The translations under genes were made by a program, and so were the position numbers. Below the pieces are notes generated by a model, which did not search any database, was not told the origin of the DNA, and saw nothing but the letters and a program-made list of their open reading frames with translations. 64,000 nucleotides of DNA from a bacterium. Lineage in GTDB: Bacteria; Bacteroidota; Ignavibacteria; SZUA-365. Positions within the stretch are counted from its first letter, which is position 1, and every line of letters begins with the position of its first letter. Shown in pieces: positions 52,524 to 61,906 of the stretch. The stretch covers positions 1-64,000 of the forward strand of contig JAHLLD010000005.1 of the NCBI GenBank assembly GCA_020444325.1, in the 5' to 3' direction.

Positions 52524-54656
52524 ATGCTACGACGTACGCTGCATGCAATCAGTATCACTCTCGCCTTGTTCCTGACCGTTTCCCTGACTGCGGATGAAGG
52601 TATGTATCCGCTCAGTGAGATCTCCCGCCTCGACTTGCAGTCGAAAGGACTGGAGATTCCCGTTTCCGAGATCTACAATCCTGACGGTGTCAGTCTCGTC
52701 GATGCCATCTGCCAGGTCGGCGGCGGCACGGGGGAATTCGTTTCCGCGGACGGACTGATTCTCACGAATCACCACATCGCCTTCCGCGGTGTCACCAACG
52801 CCAGTACACCTGAGCATGATTACCTGCGTGAAGGCTTCACGGCCAGTACACGTGCGGAAGAGCTGCCTGCGGAAGGCTATGTCTGCCGGATCACGGAAGG
52901 CTATCGCGATGTTTCCGCGGAGGTTCTCAACGTGGTGAAGGACTTCATGACTCCCGCCGAGCGCAGTGATGCGATTCGTGCGAAGATGCGTACGATCGCG
53001 ACGGATGCAGAAAATGGACGCGAAAACATTTCCTGTGAAGTCTCCGAGATGTTTCCCGGGAAAACCTATGTGCTTTTCACATACCGTATCATCAGGGATG
53101 TGCGTCTCGTGTACGTTCCGCCCCTCAGCGTCGGGAACTACGGCGGCGAGACCGACAACTGGATCTGGCCGCGGCATACGGGCGACTTCTCCTTCCTCCG
53201 CGCCTATGTGGCGCCCGACGGCAGCACCGCCGCGTACAGCAAGGACAACGTCCCCTTCGAGCCGAAACGTTTTATCAAGGTTGCCCCGGAAGGTGTGAGC
53301 AAAGACGATTTCGTTTTTATCCTCGGGTATCCCGGACGCACGTACCGTCACAAGGTTTCCGAGTATATCGCACTGTATGAGAAGACCATACTTCCGTATC
53401 TCAGTACGCGATATGACTACATGATTGAAACGATGGAGGATGCTTCCCGTGACAATCGTGCGCTGCAGCTGGAGTTTGCGAACATGATCAAGGGACTGGC
53501 GAACGCAACGAAGAACTACAAGGGTAAGCTTCAGGGACTGCGCCGACTCGATCTGGTCGCCAAGCGGCGGGCGGAAGAGGAGAAGCTGCAGTCCTTCATC
53601 ACGGCGAACGCCGCGCTCAGCAGCAAGTACGGCACGGTGCTGCAGGATCTTTCGCAGGTGTACCAGGATTACAATGCTACCGCTCTGCAGGAAATCATCG
53701 TCACCCTGCTGGGACGCAACGCGTACCTGAGCCTTTTCGCTTCCGTGGAGGCCGCCATTGAAAAGGGTGATCTCGACGATACGAAGCGCGGGCGGCTCAA
53801 AGAGGCCATCGACAGCCAGTTCGCCTCGATGGCACAGGATGTGGAGAAGGATTTCCTCGCCACGCTGCTTCTTGATTTCTCGACCCTTCCCGTCGGTCAG
53901 CAGCCGAAGGAACTGGCCGCCATCGTGCCTGATGGCGACATGAAGCGCAGGGAAGCTGTCGACGCCGTGCTTGCCCGCTTCGCTGAGAGTCCTCTTTCCA
54001 CTGCTGAAGGTGTGAAAGCCATGGCAAGCTGGGATGACAATACCATCAAATCATCGAAAGATCCCTTCATTCAGTTCGCGCGTCAGCTGCAGCTGATGAA
54101 CCGGACCATCATCGAACGCCGGAAAACCCGCGACGGCGAACTCAAGCGTCTGGAAGCGGAGTTCATCGACGCCAAGATGGCGTGGCAGCAAAAAGATTTC
54201 ATTCCCGATGCCAACCTCACCCTGCGTCTCACCTACGGGTACATTCGCGGCTATGCACCCGCCGATGCCACGTATTATTATCCGCAGACGACGCTGACCG
54301 GCGTGATGGAAAAGAACACCGGTGAGGAGCCCTTCAATGCGCCCGAGCGACTGGTGGAGCTTTACAACACGGGTGCCTACGACAAGGCGTTCGAAGATAA
54401 GGTTCTTGAGGATGTCCCGGTCGGCATGCTTTACAACATGGACACGACGGGAGGAAACTCCGGGAGTCCGGTACTCAACGCCCGTGGCGAACTGGTGGGC
54501 GTCAATTTTGACCGCGCTTATGAAGCGACAGTGAACGATTATCAGTGGAGCGAAACCTACAGCCGTTCCATCGGCGTGGATATTCGCTACGTGCTGTTCA
54601 TCGCGAAATACCTGGGCGAAGCCGACTTCCTGCTCCGTGAACTGGGCGTCAGCTGA
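52524..54656 (+). CDS. dpp11: S46 dipeptidyl-peptidase, DPP11 type
   Basis: 710 residues. The start at 52524 follows GGAGG and begins the signal peptide MLRRTLHAISITLALFLTVSLTA. Catalytic His84 (TNHHIAF) and Ser646 (GGNSGSPV) are intact. The residue 18 after the Ser is Arg664 (NFDRAY), equivalent to Arg673 of Porphyromonas DPP11, which selects Asp or Glu at P1. This contrasts with Gly659 of the DPP7-type paralogue at 14009-16132. Together they would release dipeptides with either hydrophobic or acidic second residues. Specificity is inferred from this single position. Confidence 0.92.
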   Translation: MLRRTLHAISITLALFLTVSLTADEGMYPLSEISRLDLQSKGLEIPVSEIYNPDGVSLVDAICQVGGGTGEFVSADGLILTNHHIAFRGVTNASTPEHDYLREGFTASTRAEELPAEGYVCRITEGYRDVSAEVLNVVKDFMTPAERSDAIRAKMRTIATDAENGRENISCEVSEMFPGKTYVLFTYRIIRDVRLVYVPPLSVGNYGGETDNWIWPRHTGDFSFLRAYVAPDGSTAAYSKDNVPFEPKRFIKVAPEGVSKDDFVFILGYPGRTYRHKVSEYIALYEKTILPYLSTRYDYMIETMEDASRDNRALQLEFANMIKGLANATKNYKGKLQGLRRLDLVAKRRAEEEKLQSFITANAALSSKYGTVLQDLSQVYQDYNATALQEIIVTLLGRNAYLSLFASVEAAIEKGDLDDTKRGRLKEAIDSQFASMAQDVEKDFLATLLLDFSTLPVGQQPKELAAIVPDGDMKRREAVDAVLARFAESPLSTAEGVKAMASWDDNTIKSSKDPFIQFARQLQLMNRTIIERRKTRDGELKRLEAEFIDAKMAWQQKDFIPDANLTLRLTYGYIRGYAPADATYYYPQTTLTGVMEKNTGEEPFNAPERLVELYNTGAYDKAFEDKVLEDVPVGMLYNMDTTGGNSGSPVLNARGELVGVNFDRAYEATVNDYQWSETYSRSIGVDIRYVLFIAKYLGEADFLLRELGVS

Positions 54657-54678
54657 TTCTCCCCACATCACAACATTT

Positions 54679-54708
54679 GCGGCGCAGGAGCCTTCCATCC
54701 TGCGCCGC
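54679..54708 (+). terminator. Terminator hairpin after dpp11
   Basis: Perfect 11-bp stem GCGGCGCAGGA (54679-54689) / TCCTGCGCCGC (54698-54708), 8-nt loop, then TTTTA. It lies only 16 bp before the next start codon. Confidence 0.8.
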
Positions 54709-54724
54709 TTTTATAGAAGGCAGT

Positions 54725-55501
54725 ATGCATATCATCGTCCTGAATTCCGGAAGCAATGGCAACGCCGTATACGTGGAATCCCGCAGCAGCGGAGCCGGCA
54801 TTCTTCTCGATTGCGGCATTTCACGCCGCCAGATTGAATTGCGCATGAAAGTGCACGGACGCTTTGCCCAGCATCTCAGGGGCGTGTTCATTACACATGA
54901 GCACGCCGACCATGTGCGGGGACTTCCCGTACTCACCCGGAGCTATCCCATCAGCACGTACATCACCGAGGAGACCTACAGGCGCATGCATCGCAATCGT
55001 CCCTACAAGGGACACCGCTTTATCGCCCACGGGGAAGAGGTGACCGTGGAAGACATGCGCATTCAGGCCTTTCCCAAAAACCACGACGCCGCGGATCCCG
55101 TGTATTTTCTCATCACGGTAGGGGAGAAGCGTTTTCTGTACGTCACCGATCTCGGGGAGCACAACGAGGAGGTTGCCACGAAGCTTGCGTCGGTCGATGC
55201 GGCATTGATCGAAAGCAACTACGATGAAGGGATGCTGGAGGACGGACCCTATCCCGCGTATCTGAAAGCTCGCATTCGATCAGAGCACGGACACCTCTCG
55301 AACCTGCAGGCGATGGAGCTGCTGCGGGCGCATGCGAACAGTCATCTCCACACGCTCATTCTCGGCCATCTCAGTGAAAACAATAACACACCTGAGCGCG
55401 TGCAGTATGAGGTCGACCGGCTGCTCGCCGAGCGCGCAGACTTTCGTCCACGTGTCGTCATCGCCTCACGCTACACCGTCGGGGATGTACTGACCATATA
55501 A
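54725..55501 (+). CDS. MBL-fold metallo-hydrolase, YycJ/WalJ-like
   Basis: 258 residues. Begins MHIIVLNSGSNGNAVYVES, characteristic of the YycJ/WalJ group. Metal motif HEHADH at 58-63; further ligands in AFPKNHDAADP, VTDLGEH and LGHLSENN. The group includes predicted 5'-3' exonucleases or phosphodiesterases acting in DNA maintenance; biochemical function is not firm. No signal, cytosolic. The start fits the family; the in-frame upstream stretch overlaps a terminator. Confidence 0.9.
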   Translation: MHIIVLNSGSNGNAVYVESRSSGAGILLDCGISRRQIELRMKVHGRFAQHLRGVFITHEHADHVRGLPVLTRSYPISTYITEETYRRMHRNRPYKGHRFIAHGEEVTVEDMRIQAFPKNHDAADPVYFLITVGEKRFLYVTDLGEHNEEVATKLASVDAALIESNYDEGMLEDGPYPAYLKARIRSEHGHLSNLQAMELLRAHANSHLHTLILGHLSENNNTPERVQYEVDRLLAERADFRPRVVIASRYTVGDVLTI

Positions 55502-55506
55502 AAAAC

Positions 55507-55532
55507 GTCCCTCCGTGGACGCGAAGGGACGC
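55507..55532 (-). terminator. Terminator of the TonB_C-coiled-coil gene
   Basis: CGTCCCT (55507-55513) / AGGGACG (55526-55532). Read on the minus strand the stem is followed by a run of six T (55501-55506), so it serves the minus-strand gene. Confidence 0.65.
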
Positions 55533-55557
55533 TGGAATCTCTGAGAGTGGAGAGAGA

Positions 55558-56394
55558 TCAGAGATAGGATTTCTTCATTTCAAGTTCCTGCGTAAGACGA
55601 TCGACACTGCTGCCGGAGAGTGTGCGCGCATTGATGACGCCGGATCCCGGCCCTGCAGCCTGCACACGGGCACTGCGGCGATCCTGCAGATCACGACGCC
55701 AGTTGCTGTCTTCTGCATCCGCCACGGGCGCGTCGCCGCTGCGGTTCAACTCGATTTCCTTGTGGATGCGCAGAATCGCGTTTTCCTTTTTCTCGGCCAG
55801 AAGACGGTGAATGCTTTTCGCCGCTGCGACTTTCTCTTCCATCTGACGCTGAATTTCCCTGATCTTGCTTTCGGATGCTTCCGTACGCGCCATCAGAAAA
55901 TCTTCGAATTTCTTCATCACCAGTTCATACTCCTGCTGCACACGCGCCAGCTCGAGGCGTGAATGCCAGTATGCTTCGGGATCCGAGGAGAGAAGGAAAT
56001 AGAAGGGAACGGAGATGCGAAAGTCTCGCGGCAGGCCTTTTACCGTGGCGAACCCAGCGGGGAAGTGCGCTTTCATCGCGCTGATCAGCGCGGCATTGTC
56101 GAGCTCCGCAATACCGGAACTCACGGAAATTTCACTGTAGACCACTTCGCCTTCGGAGGTGACGTACATTTCAATTTCCACAACACCTTCCACGCCTTCG
56201 TTGAGCTGCCCGACCGGGTAATCCGGGAGCATGAACTCAGGCTGCATGGATGATGTAAAGCGGATGTCCTCACCTTCTTCGGGGAGTGTGAAGAGCGGAG
56301 GAATGAAGCCGCGGGATGATGCGTTCTGAGCCTGTGTATATGTTAACGCAGTGACTGCGGAGAACAGCAGAAAGAGGTAGAAGAATCTTTGCAT
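55558..56394 (-). CDS. TonB C-terminal-domain protein with trailing coiled coil
   Basis: 278 residues. Signal peptide ends TYTQAQ. Residues ~50-135 resemble a TonB_C domain (MLPDYPVGQLNEGVEGVVEI ... EMYVTSEGEVVYSEISVSSG, DNAALISAMKAHFPAG). A long charged helical region follows (RVQQEYELVMKKFEDFLMAR ... RQMEEKVAAAKSI), probably coiled coil, then a disordered tail. In TonB itself this domain is C-terminal and membrane-tethered; here it is N-terminal after a cleaved signal, so classical energy transduction is unlikely. Probably a periplasmic binding or scaffold protein. Confidence 0.8.
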   Translation of the reverse strand: MQRFFYLFLLFSAVTALTYTQAQNASSRGFIPPLFTLPEEGEDIRFTSSMQPEFMLPDYPVGQLNEGVEGVVEIEMYVTSEGEVVYSEISVSSGIAELDNAALISAMKAHFPAGFATVKGLPRDFRISVPFYFLLSSDPEAYWHSRLELARVQQEYELVMKKFEDFLMARTEASESKIREIQRQMEEKVAAAKSIHRLLAEKKENAILRIHKEIELNRSGDAPVADAEDSNWRRDLQDRRSARVQAAGPGSGVINARTLSGSSVDRLTQELEMKKSYL

Positions 56395-56639
56395 AGAACC
56401 TCTCCAGTGGTAGGGTCTTGTGCAGTTCAGGCGAGACCTTCCTGAACGGGTCTATGCACGTTACACGGAAATCCATTTAAATGCAATGCTGCCATGAGTA
56501 GATCATGAGTTTTTTGTAAATAAAATTATCCGGAAAGTGAAATCCGACAAAAATACAGTCGAAAGTGTGAAGAATAGTCACTATTTTCAATGACTTACGA
56601 GAATTGCTTCACGAACGCAGTGGCACGGGAATCGCCTGA

Positions 56640-57779
56640 ATGCAGCGTTGGTTGATGAGGTACTTACATGGAATTTTATCCGATCGACGTGCGGGATCGG
56701 ATGCTGCGGATGTGATATTTCCACTCCTCGGCAGAATTATCACCGCGGTTGTTATTATCACGGTACAGGGACAGTTGAATGCTCAGCCGTTTTTTTATCA
56801 TGGCATGGATCGGGGCAGTGAGGCGCAGTATTCACCGCTGACGGTACTTCTCAATGGAGGGTATGATATTCTGCAACTGGACAAGTATGCCCAGGATATT
56901 TTCAAATATCCGCTGGCGCGCAATGCATCCATTGTTGGAGAAAACCTCGGGCGTCCCCTTCCCCTGATCAATCATTACGGTTGGGGACGCTGGCTGCGGA
57001 CGGAGGTGCTGCCGCTGAATTTCAGCAGCGGGGCCAGCTGGTGGCCTAACTACCAGCTGCACTTGATCGGGGGTGGCATGACGTATCGCAGACTGCAGGA
57101 ATGGTATGCGCAGCATGAACTGCCGCTGCCGGAACTCTGGTCTGCCGCAACGGTGATGGGGTATCATCTGCTGAATGAAATGGTGGAGAACAACAGCGTC
57201 GAAGGTGAACTGATCGATCCGATCGCGGATATCTATCTGTTCGATATCGGCGGCATCCTGTTGTTCAGTTCCGATGCGGTCGCACGCTTCTTCAGTGAAG
57301 AACTGCATATGACGGACTGGTCACTGCAGCCGACGCTGATGGCGACGGACGGGACGCTGCGCAATGTCGGACAGTACTTCGTCGTGCGCTACGATCTGCC
57401 GTTCTGGGAACACTACGCCGTGACGTATGTCTTCGGACTCAACGGCATGGCCGGACTCAGCCGCCGCTTTGAGGATGGGAATGCGGTCTCGGTGGTGATG
57501 GGACTGCGGGCGCGCGATATTTTTGAGGACGATGAAAATCCCCTCGCGCTGAATGCGAAGCTCACATGGAATGCAGCTGTATACTGGGATATGGAAAATT
57601 CCCTGCTCGCATCGCTGGTGTTCAGCGGGATTTCATCAAACGTGATGACGTTGAATGTATATCCCGGTGTGTTTGGCGCCTCACCATGGACACCGGGTGC
57701 CTGGTGCACCCTGACCGCACAGGGGAAGCTGATGGGAGGAATTACGATGCGATGGGTGCCCGGACTCGGACTGCGATGA
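56640..57779 (+). CDS. Uncharacterised envelope protein, possibly outer membrane
   Basis: 379 residues from the ATG at 56640. The first hydrophobic segment (VIFPLLGRIITAVVIITVQG, ending LNAQ) begins only near residue 25, so a GTG at 56712 may be the true start, giving a normal signal peptide. The mature chain has alternating aromatic beta-type segments (WWPNYQLHLIGGGMTYRRL; AVSVVMGLRARDIF; NAAVYWDMENSLLASLVFSG; GGITMRWVPGLGLR) suggesting a barrel. No family recognised. The 245 bp upstream (56395-56639) is AT-rich and gene-free. Convergent with lgt, 11 bp apart. Confidence 0.7.
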   Translation: MQRWLMRYLHGILSDRRAGSDAADVIFPLLGRIITAVVIITVQGQLNAQPFFYHGMDRGSEAQYSPLTVLLNGGYDILQLDKYAQDIFKYPLARNASIVGENLGRPLPLINHYGWGRWLRTEVLPLNFSSGASWWPNYQLHLIGGGMTYRRLQEWYAQHELPLPELWSAATVMGYHLLNEMVENNSVEGELIDPIADIYLFDIGGILLFSSDAVARFFSEELHMTDWSLQPTLMATDGTLRNVGQYFVVRYDLPFWEHYAVTYVFGLNGMAGLSRRFEDGNAVSVVMGLRARDIFEDDENPLALNAKLTWNAAVYWDMENSLLASLVFSGISSNVMTLNVYPGVFGASPWTPGAWCTLTAQGKLMGGITMRWVPGLGLR

Positions 57780-57790
57780 AAGCCGCAGGG

Positions 57791-58576
57791 TTACGATTTC
57801 TCCTGTACAACCTCTTTTGCGTCACGCGTGATCAGCCAGACACCGAAGATCACAAGTGGAATACTCAACAGCTGTCCCATGGTAATCGGCATGGAGGGAT
57901 CGAGGGTAGACTGTCCGGTCTTGAAGAATTCGAGCACAAAACGCGCACTGAATAGCATGGTGACCATGCTGCCCGTCATCTTTCCCTGCTTGTTGCCGAG
58001 TCCCCTGCGATACAGCGTCAGCATGATGAGGAAAATAATCAGATAGGCCAGTGCTTCGTATAGCTGTACGGGGTGACGGGGGATGGAGTCGACGCGGGAA
58101 AACACGACGGCCCAGGGCATATCGGTCGGCAGGCCGAGGATTTCCGAATTCATGAAGTTTCCGAGGCGTACGAATATCGCTGCCAGCGGTATGACAAGCG
58201 AAACCCTGTCCGCCACCCAGAGAAAGCTCGTTCCAGGCGTGCGGCGTGCGAAGAGGAGCAGGGCGATGATGATACCGGCCGCAGCGCCGTGACTGGCGAG
58301 CCCGCCTTCCCAGATCTTGAGGATTTCAATCGGATTGCTCAGGTAGAATTCCGGACTGTAGAAGAGACAATGTCCGAGTCGTGCGCCGACAACGACGGCG
58401 ACGAACACGTAAAGGAACAGCCGGTTCAGTAGTTCATCACTGCGGTGCTCGCGGCGGAACACCCAGGCCATGATGGAGAAACTGCTGAGAAAGGCCAGGG
58501 AGAAAAGCAATCCATACCAGCGAATGTGAAGGCCGCCGATGGAGAGCAGTTCGGGATCGGGATTCCAGGTAAACAT
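57791..58576 (-). CDS. lgt: Prolipoprotein diacylglyceryl transferase
   Basis: 261 residues with about seven membrane helices. Lgt signature VRLGNFMNSEILGLP and RHPVQLYEALAY; early GLHIRWYGLLF and HGAAAGIIIALLL also match. It transfers diacylglyceryl from phosphatidylglycerol to the lipobox Cys of prolipoproteins in the inner membrane, the first step for the many lipoproteins in this window. The start at 58576 gives the usual N-terminus. Confidence 0.96.
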   Translation of the reverse strand: MFTWNPDPELLSIGGLHIRWYGLLFSLAFLSSFSIMAWVFRREHRSDELLNRLFLYVFVAVVVGARLGHCLFYSPEFYLSNPIEILKIWEGGLASHGAAAGIIIALLLFARRTPGTSFLWVADRVSLVIPLAAIFVRLGNFMNSEILGLPTDMPWAVVFSRVDSIPRHPVQLYEALAYLIIFLIMLTLYRRGLGNKQGKMTGSMVTMLFSARFVLEFFKTGQSTLDPSMPITMGQLLSIPLVIFGVWLITRDAKEVVQEKS

Positions 58577-58678
58577 TGTGCCCAGTCAATAGTAAGGGAG
58601 GATGCGTGGCGTTGCGCCTGTCCATCAAGTATAACAAAAATTGCGCGGATTCACGGACAGCAGCGGGGGCAAAAAAAA

Positions 58679-58699
58679 CCGGCGCGGAAACCGCGCCGG
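58679..58699 (-). terminator. Terminator of the first subtilase gene
   Basis: 9-bp stem CCGGCGCGG (58679-58687) / CCGCGCCGG (58691-58699), loop AAA. On the minus strand it is followed by eight T (58671-58678). Confidence 0.92.
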
Positions 58700-58724
58700 C
58701 ATGCTACTCAGATGTTGTCCATAC

Positions 58725-61700
58725 TCAGTGAATGAGCAGGAGATTGCTGACGGCGGCATGGCCACCGGCCTGCACACGGAGGAGGTAGGAACCCGCTGCG
58801 AGGCGACCTGTCGGGAGGCGGTAGCTGTGGCTGCCTGCGTCGAGTACTGCCTCAGCACCTTCGACGGCCAGGCGTCCGAGGTTGTCGTAGATATCCACGC
58901 GCACTGTGCTGCGCTGCTGCAGCGTGAATCCGACGGTCGCACCCTGGGCCGAAGCGACGGAGAGCGGATTGGGATACACGTAATCGATCTGGAAACCTTC
59001 CGCGGTCACAGGCATGTCAACACCGGTGGTCGGGTTCAGCGGATCGAAATCGGAGCGGTACTTGAAGATGTTGAGTCCCGCCGCATACACATCGGTAAAG
59101 GCGGAGTTCGTAAAGGAAGCCGAGGTGGTGATGTTGGAGAAGCCGCCGGGCACTGCCTGCACGGTCCAGCTCTCGCCGAGATCCGTTGTCACCCAGGCAT
59201 TGCCGCCCTGGATGAACCAGATGCGCCTGCCGTCACGTTCGGCTTCGAGGGAGCCTCCCGTGTTGACTTCGATTGTCTGTATCTGATTCCAGGTGCTTCC
59301 ACCGTCGGAGGTAACGGCGAGCATGTTGCTGCCGCCCTGGTTTTCCTGCGTGGTGAAGCGGACCATGCCGCGCAGATTATCCGCGAAAGCCATGTCGACA
59401 CTGTGCTTGCTGGGAGTGGCAATCGCTTCCCAGGTCAGACCGCGGTCCGTCGAGCGGTACACCTTGCTGTTGTTGGTGCCGAACCAGAGCGAGTCTCCCG
59501 CTGCACCATAGCTGTTGTTCCACCCGGCCTCACCTGACGGAGCAGCGGGGGGATTCGGAATCTGCGTCCAGCTCACGCCGCCGTCAGTGGTGGTAGCGAT
59601 ACCCCAGACACCGGCTTTCGGGTCACCCTGGAAGATGCCGTTCATGTCATCGAACATGTGGATCCAGTTGACGAAGCCGGTGATGCTGCTGACGGAAACG
59701 CCAGTCCAGTTACTGCCACCGTTGGTGGTGCGATAAATCTCGGCGGCGCCGGTTGTCGGACCCGTACCGACGAGGGCGACGTTGCCCGAGCGTCCTTCAA
59801 CGCAGTACACGCCTTTTCCACTGGGATATCCCGAACCGTTTGCCTGTGCCCAGGAGCCACCGCCGTTGAGGCTGCGCACCATGATATCCTGGTTGGACAC
59901 ATGCGCGTTGCCCCAGGTCGCGGTGAGTGTGGATGCATCGAGTCCGGTAAAATACGGAGCGCCGAATGCGAGCACGGCATGCCATGCGTCGGCCAGATAG
60001 ATCGTGACGCTTCCGGTAACATAGTCGACGTACTCGCCATCCTCGATACGCACGCGCACGGGGATACTTCCTTCAGATGTGGCAGGAGTCTCCGACAGTG
60101 CGATATCGAACTCAATGGTTTTCGTGTCGAAGGTCGACATGCCGCTGATCGAAAACTCGGAGGTGCCGGCGGATGCTATGGACGCATCATCGAGGTCGAC
60201 GTACGCCATCGCGCCGGATGACGTCGGCGCCAGTACATTTTCGATTTCCATGGTCACATGCGCCTGCTGTCCGGGTTCGGTGAAGCGGTAGCCGCCGCCA
60301 TCGAAACTGACCTGGAAATCCTTGAGCCGGATTCCGGGAATATCATCCATGTTGGCATTGACCGACACTGCCTTGAAGGCATTGATGCGGCCGTAACGCT
60401 TGCTCTCAGGTGCTGTGCCGAAGGGATCACTGGTGACGCGGATCTGCGTTGCCACCTGGTCCGGCGTCCAGTCCGGATGCACGGCAAAAACCAGTGCAGC
60501 CACGCCGGCCGCGAGGGGAGAGGAGAAGGATGTTCCGGTAGGACTCGTATATCCACCGCTTTTGCGGGTGGTCAGGATGCCGTTACCGGGCGAGTACACA
60601 TGCACACTGTTGCCGTAGGTGCACCAGTTCGACGCCGCACCGCTGGATTCGACAGAGCCTACGTTCAGGACGTGATTGAAGGAAGAGGGATAATGCGCCA
60701 GGTAGTCGTTGTCGACGGGGTCGTTCCCGGAGGAACCGACTACGAGAGCACCCATGTCGGTGACATCGTCGATAACGTCCTGCAGTGCGCGAATGAAGCT
60801 GCCGGTGCTGCCCCATGAGCAGTTGATGACCTTTGCACCCATCTGTCCCGCGTAAAGAATGCCTTCATACCCCGCACCGATTCCGCTGGAATTATCCGCT
60901 GCGGCCTTGATGGCGAGGATCTTTGCACTGAAACCACTGCCGGCGATGCCGATACCGTTGTCGGTACGTGCCGCGGCGCAGCCGGAAGTGTTCGTTCCAT
61001 GTCCGAGTGCACCGTCCATGGGATCGTTGTCCGGGTTCGGACTCTGTGACGAACCGTTTCCGATGAAGTCCCATCCGTGCCAGTCATCGATTTTTCCGTT
61101 GCCGTCGTCGTCGACGCCGTTGTTGCTCAGTTCGCCATTCGTTCCCCATTCGCCGGGGTTCGTCCAGATATTCTCGGCGAGATCTTCATGCGTCCAGTCC
61201 ACGCCTGAATCCACATCGCCGATGACGATGGTCGAGTCGCCTTTGGTAATATCCCAGGCTTCCCGGAGCTTGAGGACGGTCAGGGCCCACTGCGATCCCT
61301 GACGGGAATCGCTCGGGATATAATGGAAGGGAAAGATGTAGTACGGTTCCGCATATTCCACAGAAGCATCGTTTTCCAGTTCGTGCGCCAGCAGGGCGGG
61401 ATGATCGGCTGACGTGTATCGCACCTTGATCATGCGGTCCACGTTGTATTGCTGCGCGGATGTTTTCTGCAGTCCCATCTGGCGGCTGCTGTTCATCAGC
61501 TCAACGCGTGTTGCGCCGATACGCTGCAGAATATTGTCGATGCCGGAGATGCCGAGACGGTCACCGCCGGTCGTAAATGTCGTTTGCGGGCGGAGCTTGA
61601 TGATGATCAGGTTGGGTACAACCTGCATACCGTCACGTTGCTGTGATGCGGCTGACGACCTGTCGGGACTGTCAGCCAGCGTACTGAAGGTGCAGAACAG

Positions 61701-61739
61701 CAGAAGCACTGCCGTGCACAGAGAGATACAAAACTTCAT
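58725..61739 (-). CDS. S8 subtilisin-like protease with Asp-box repeats and T9SS sorting domain
   Basis: 1004 residues. The start at 61739 gives signal peptide MKFCISLCTAVLLLFCTFSTLA. An inhibitor-like propeptide precedes the catalytic domain: Asp in VIGDVDSGVDWTHED, His in GHGTNTSGCAAA, Ser in GTSFSSPLAAGVAALV. After a beta-sandwich region come five to six Asp-box/BNR-type repeats (TTNGGSNWTG; TTDGGVSWTQ; STDRGLTWEA; SDGGSTWNQ; TTDLGESWTV), probably a propeller. The final ~80 residues are a T9SS domain (VYPNPLSVASAQG ... RLAAGSYLLRVQAGG). Surface or secreted protease. The tandem paralogue upstream has the same order of domains. Confidence 0.94.
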   Translation of the reverse strand: MKFCISLCTAVLLLFCTFSTLADSPDRSSAASQQRDGMQVVPNLIIIKLRPQTTFTTGGDRLGISGIDNILQRIGATRVELMNSSRQMGLQKTSAQQYNVDRMIKVRYTSADHPALLAHELENDASVEYAEPYYIFPFHYIPSDSRQGSQWALTVLKLREAWDITKGDSTIVIGDVDSGVDWTHEDLAENIWTNPGEWGTNGELSNNGVDDDGNGKIDDWHGWDFIGNGSSQSPNPDNDPMDGALGHGTNTSGCAAARTDNGIGIAGSGFSAKILAIKAAADNSSGIGAGYEGILYAGQMGAKVINCSWGSTGSFIRALQDVIDDVTDMGALVVGSSGNDPVDNDYLAHYPSSFNHVLNVGSVESSGAASNWCTYGNSVHVYSPGNGILTTRKSGGYTSPTGTSFSSPLAAGVAALVFAVHPDWTPDQVATQIRVTSDPFGTAPESKRYGRINAFKAVSVNANMDDIPGIRLKDFQVSFDGGGYRFTEPGQQAHVTMEIENVLAPTSSGAMAYVDLDDASIASAGTSEFSISGMSTFDTKTIEFDIALSETPATSEGSIPVRVRIEDGEYVDYVTGSVTIYLADAWHAVLAFGAPYFTGLDASTLTATWGNAHVSNQDIMVRSLNGGGSWAQANGSGYPSGKGVYCVEGRSGNVALVGTGPTTGAAEIYRTTNGGSNWTGVSVSSITGFVNWIHMFDDMNGIFQGDPKAGVWGIATTTDGGVSWTQIPNPPAAPSGEAGWNNSYGAAGDSLWFGTNNSKVYRSTDRGLTWEAIATPSKHSVDMAFADNLRGMVRFTTQENQGGSNMLAVTSDGGSTWNQIQTIEVNTGGSLEAERDGRRIWFIQGGNAWVTTDLGESWTVQAVPGGFSNITTSASFTNSAFTDVYAAGLNIFKYRSDFDPLNPTTGVDMPVTAEGFQIDYVYPNPLSVASAQGATVGFTLQQRSTVRVDIYDNLGRLAVEGAEAVLDAGSHSYRLPTGRLAAGSYLLRVQAGGHAAVSNLLLIH

Positions 61740-61857
61740 GAGACACCATGGTTGAGATTTGGAGAGAGAGAGGCTAAATATCAAGGAAAGATAGTAAAAA
61801 ACCGTGGTGAGAATAAAGTGGAATCGATTTCCGGAATCTGCCTCGCCCGGAAACGAA

Positions 61858-61883
61858 AGAAGGGTCCCGTGTGGGACCCTTCT
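61858..61883 (-). terminator. Terminator of the second subtilase gene
   Basis: 11-bp stem AGAAGGGTCCC (61858-61868) / GGGACCCTTCT (61873-61883), loop GTGT. The minus-strand tail TTTCGTTT is a weak T-run. Confidence 0.7.
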
Positions 61884-61906
61884 CTTCATCTCGCTGCTGC
61901 GCAATG

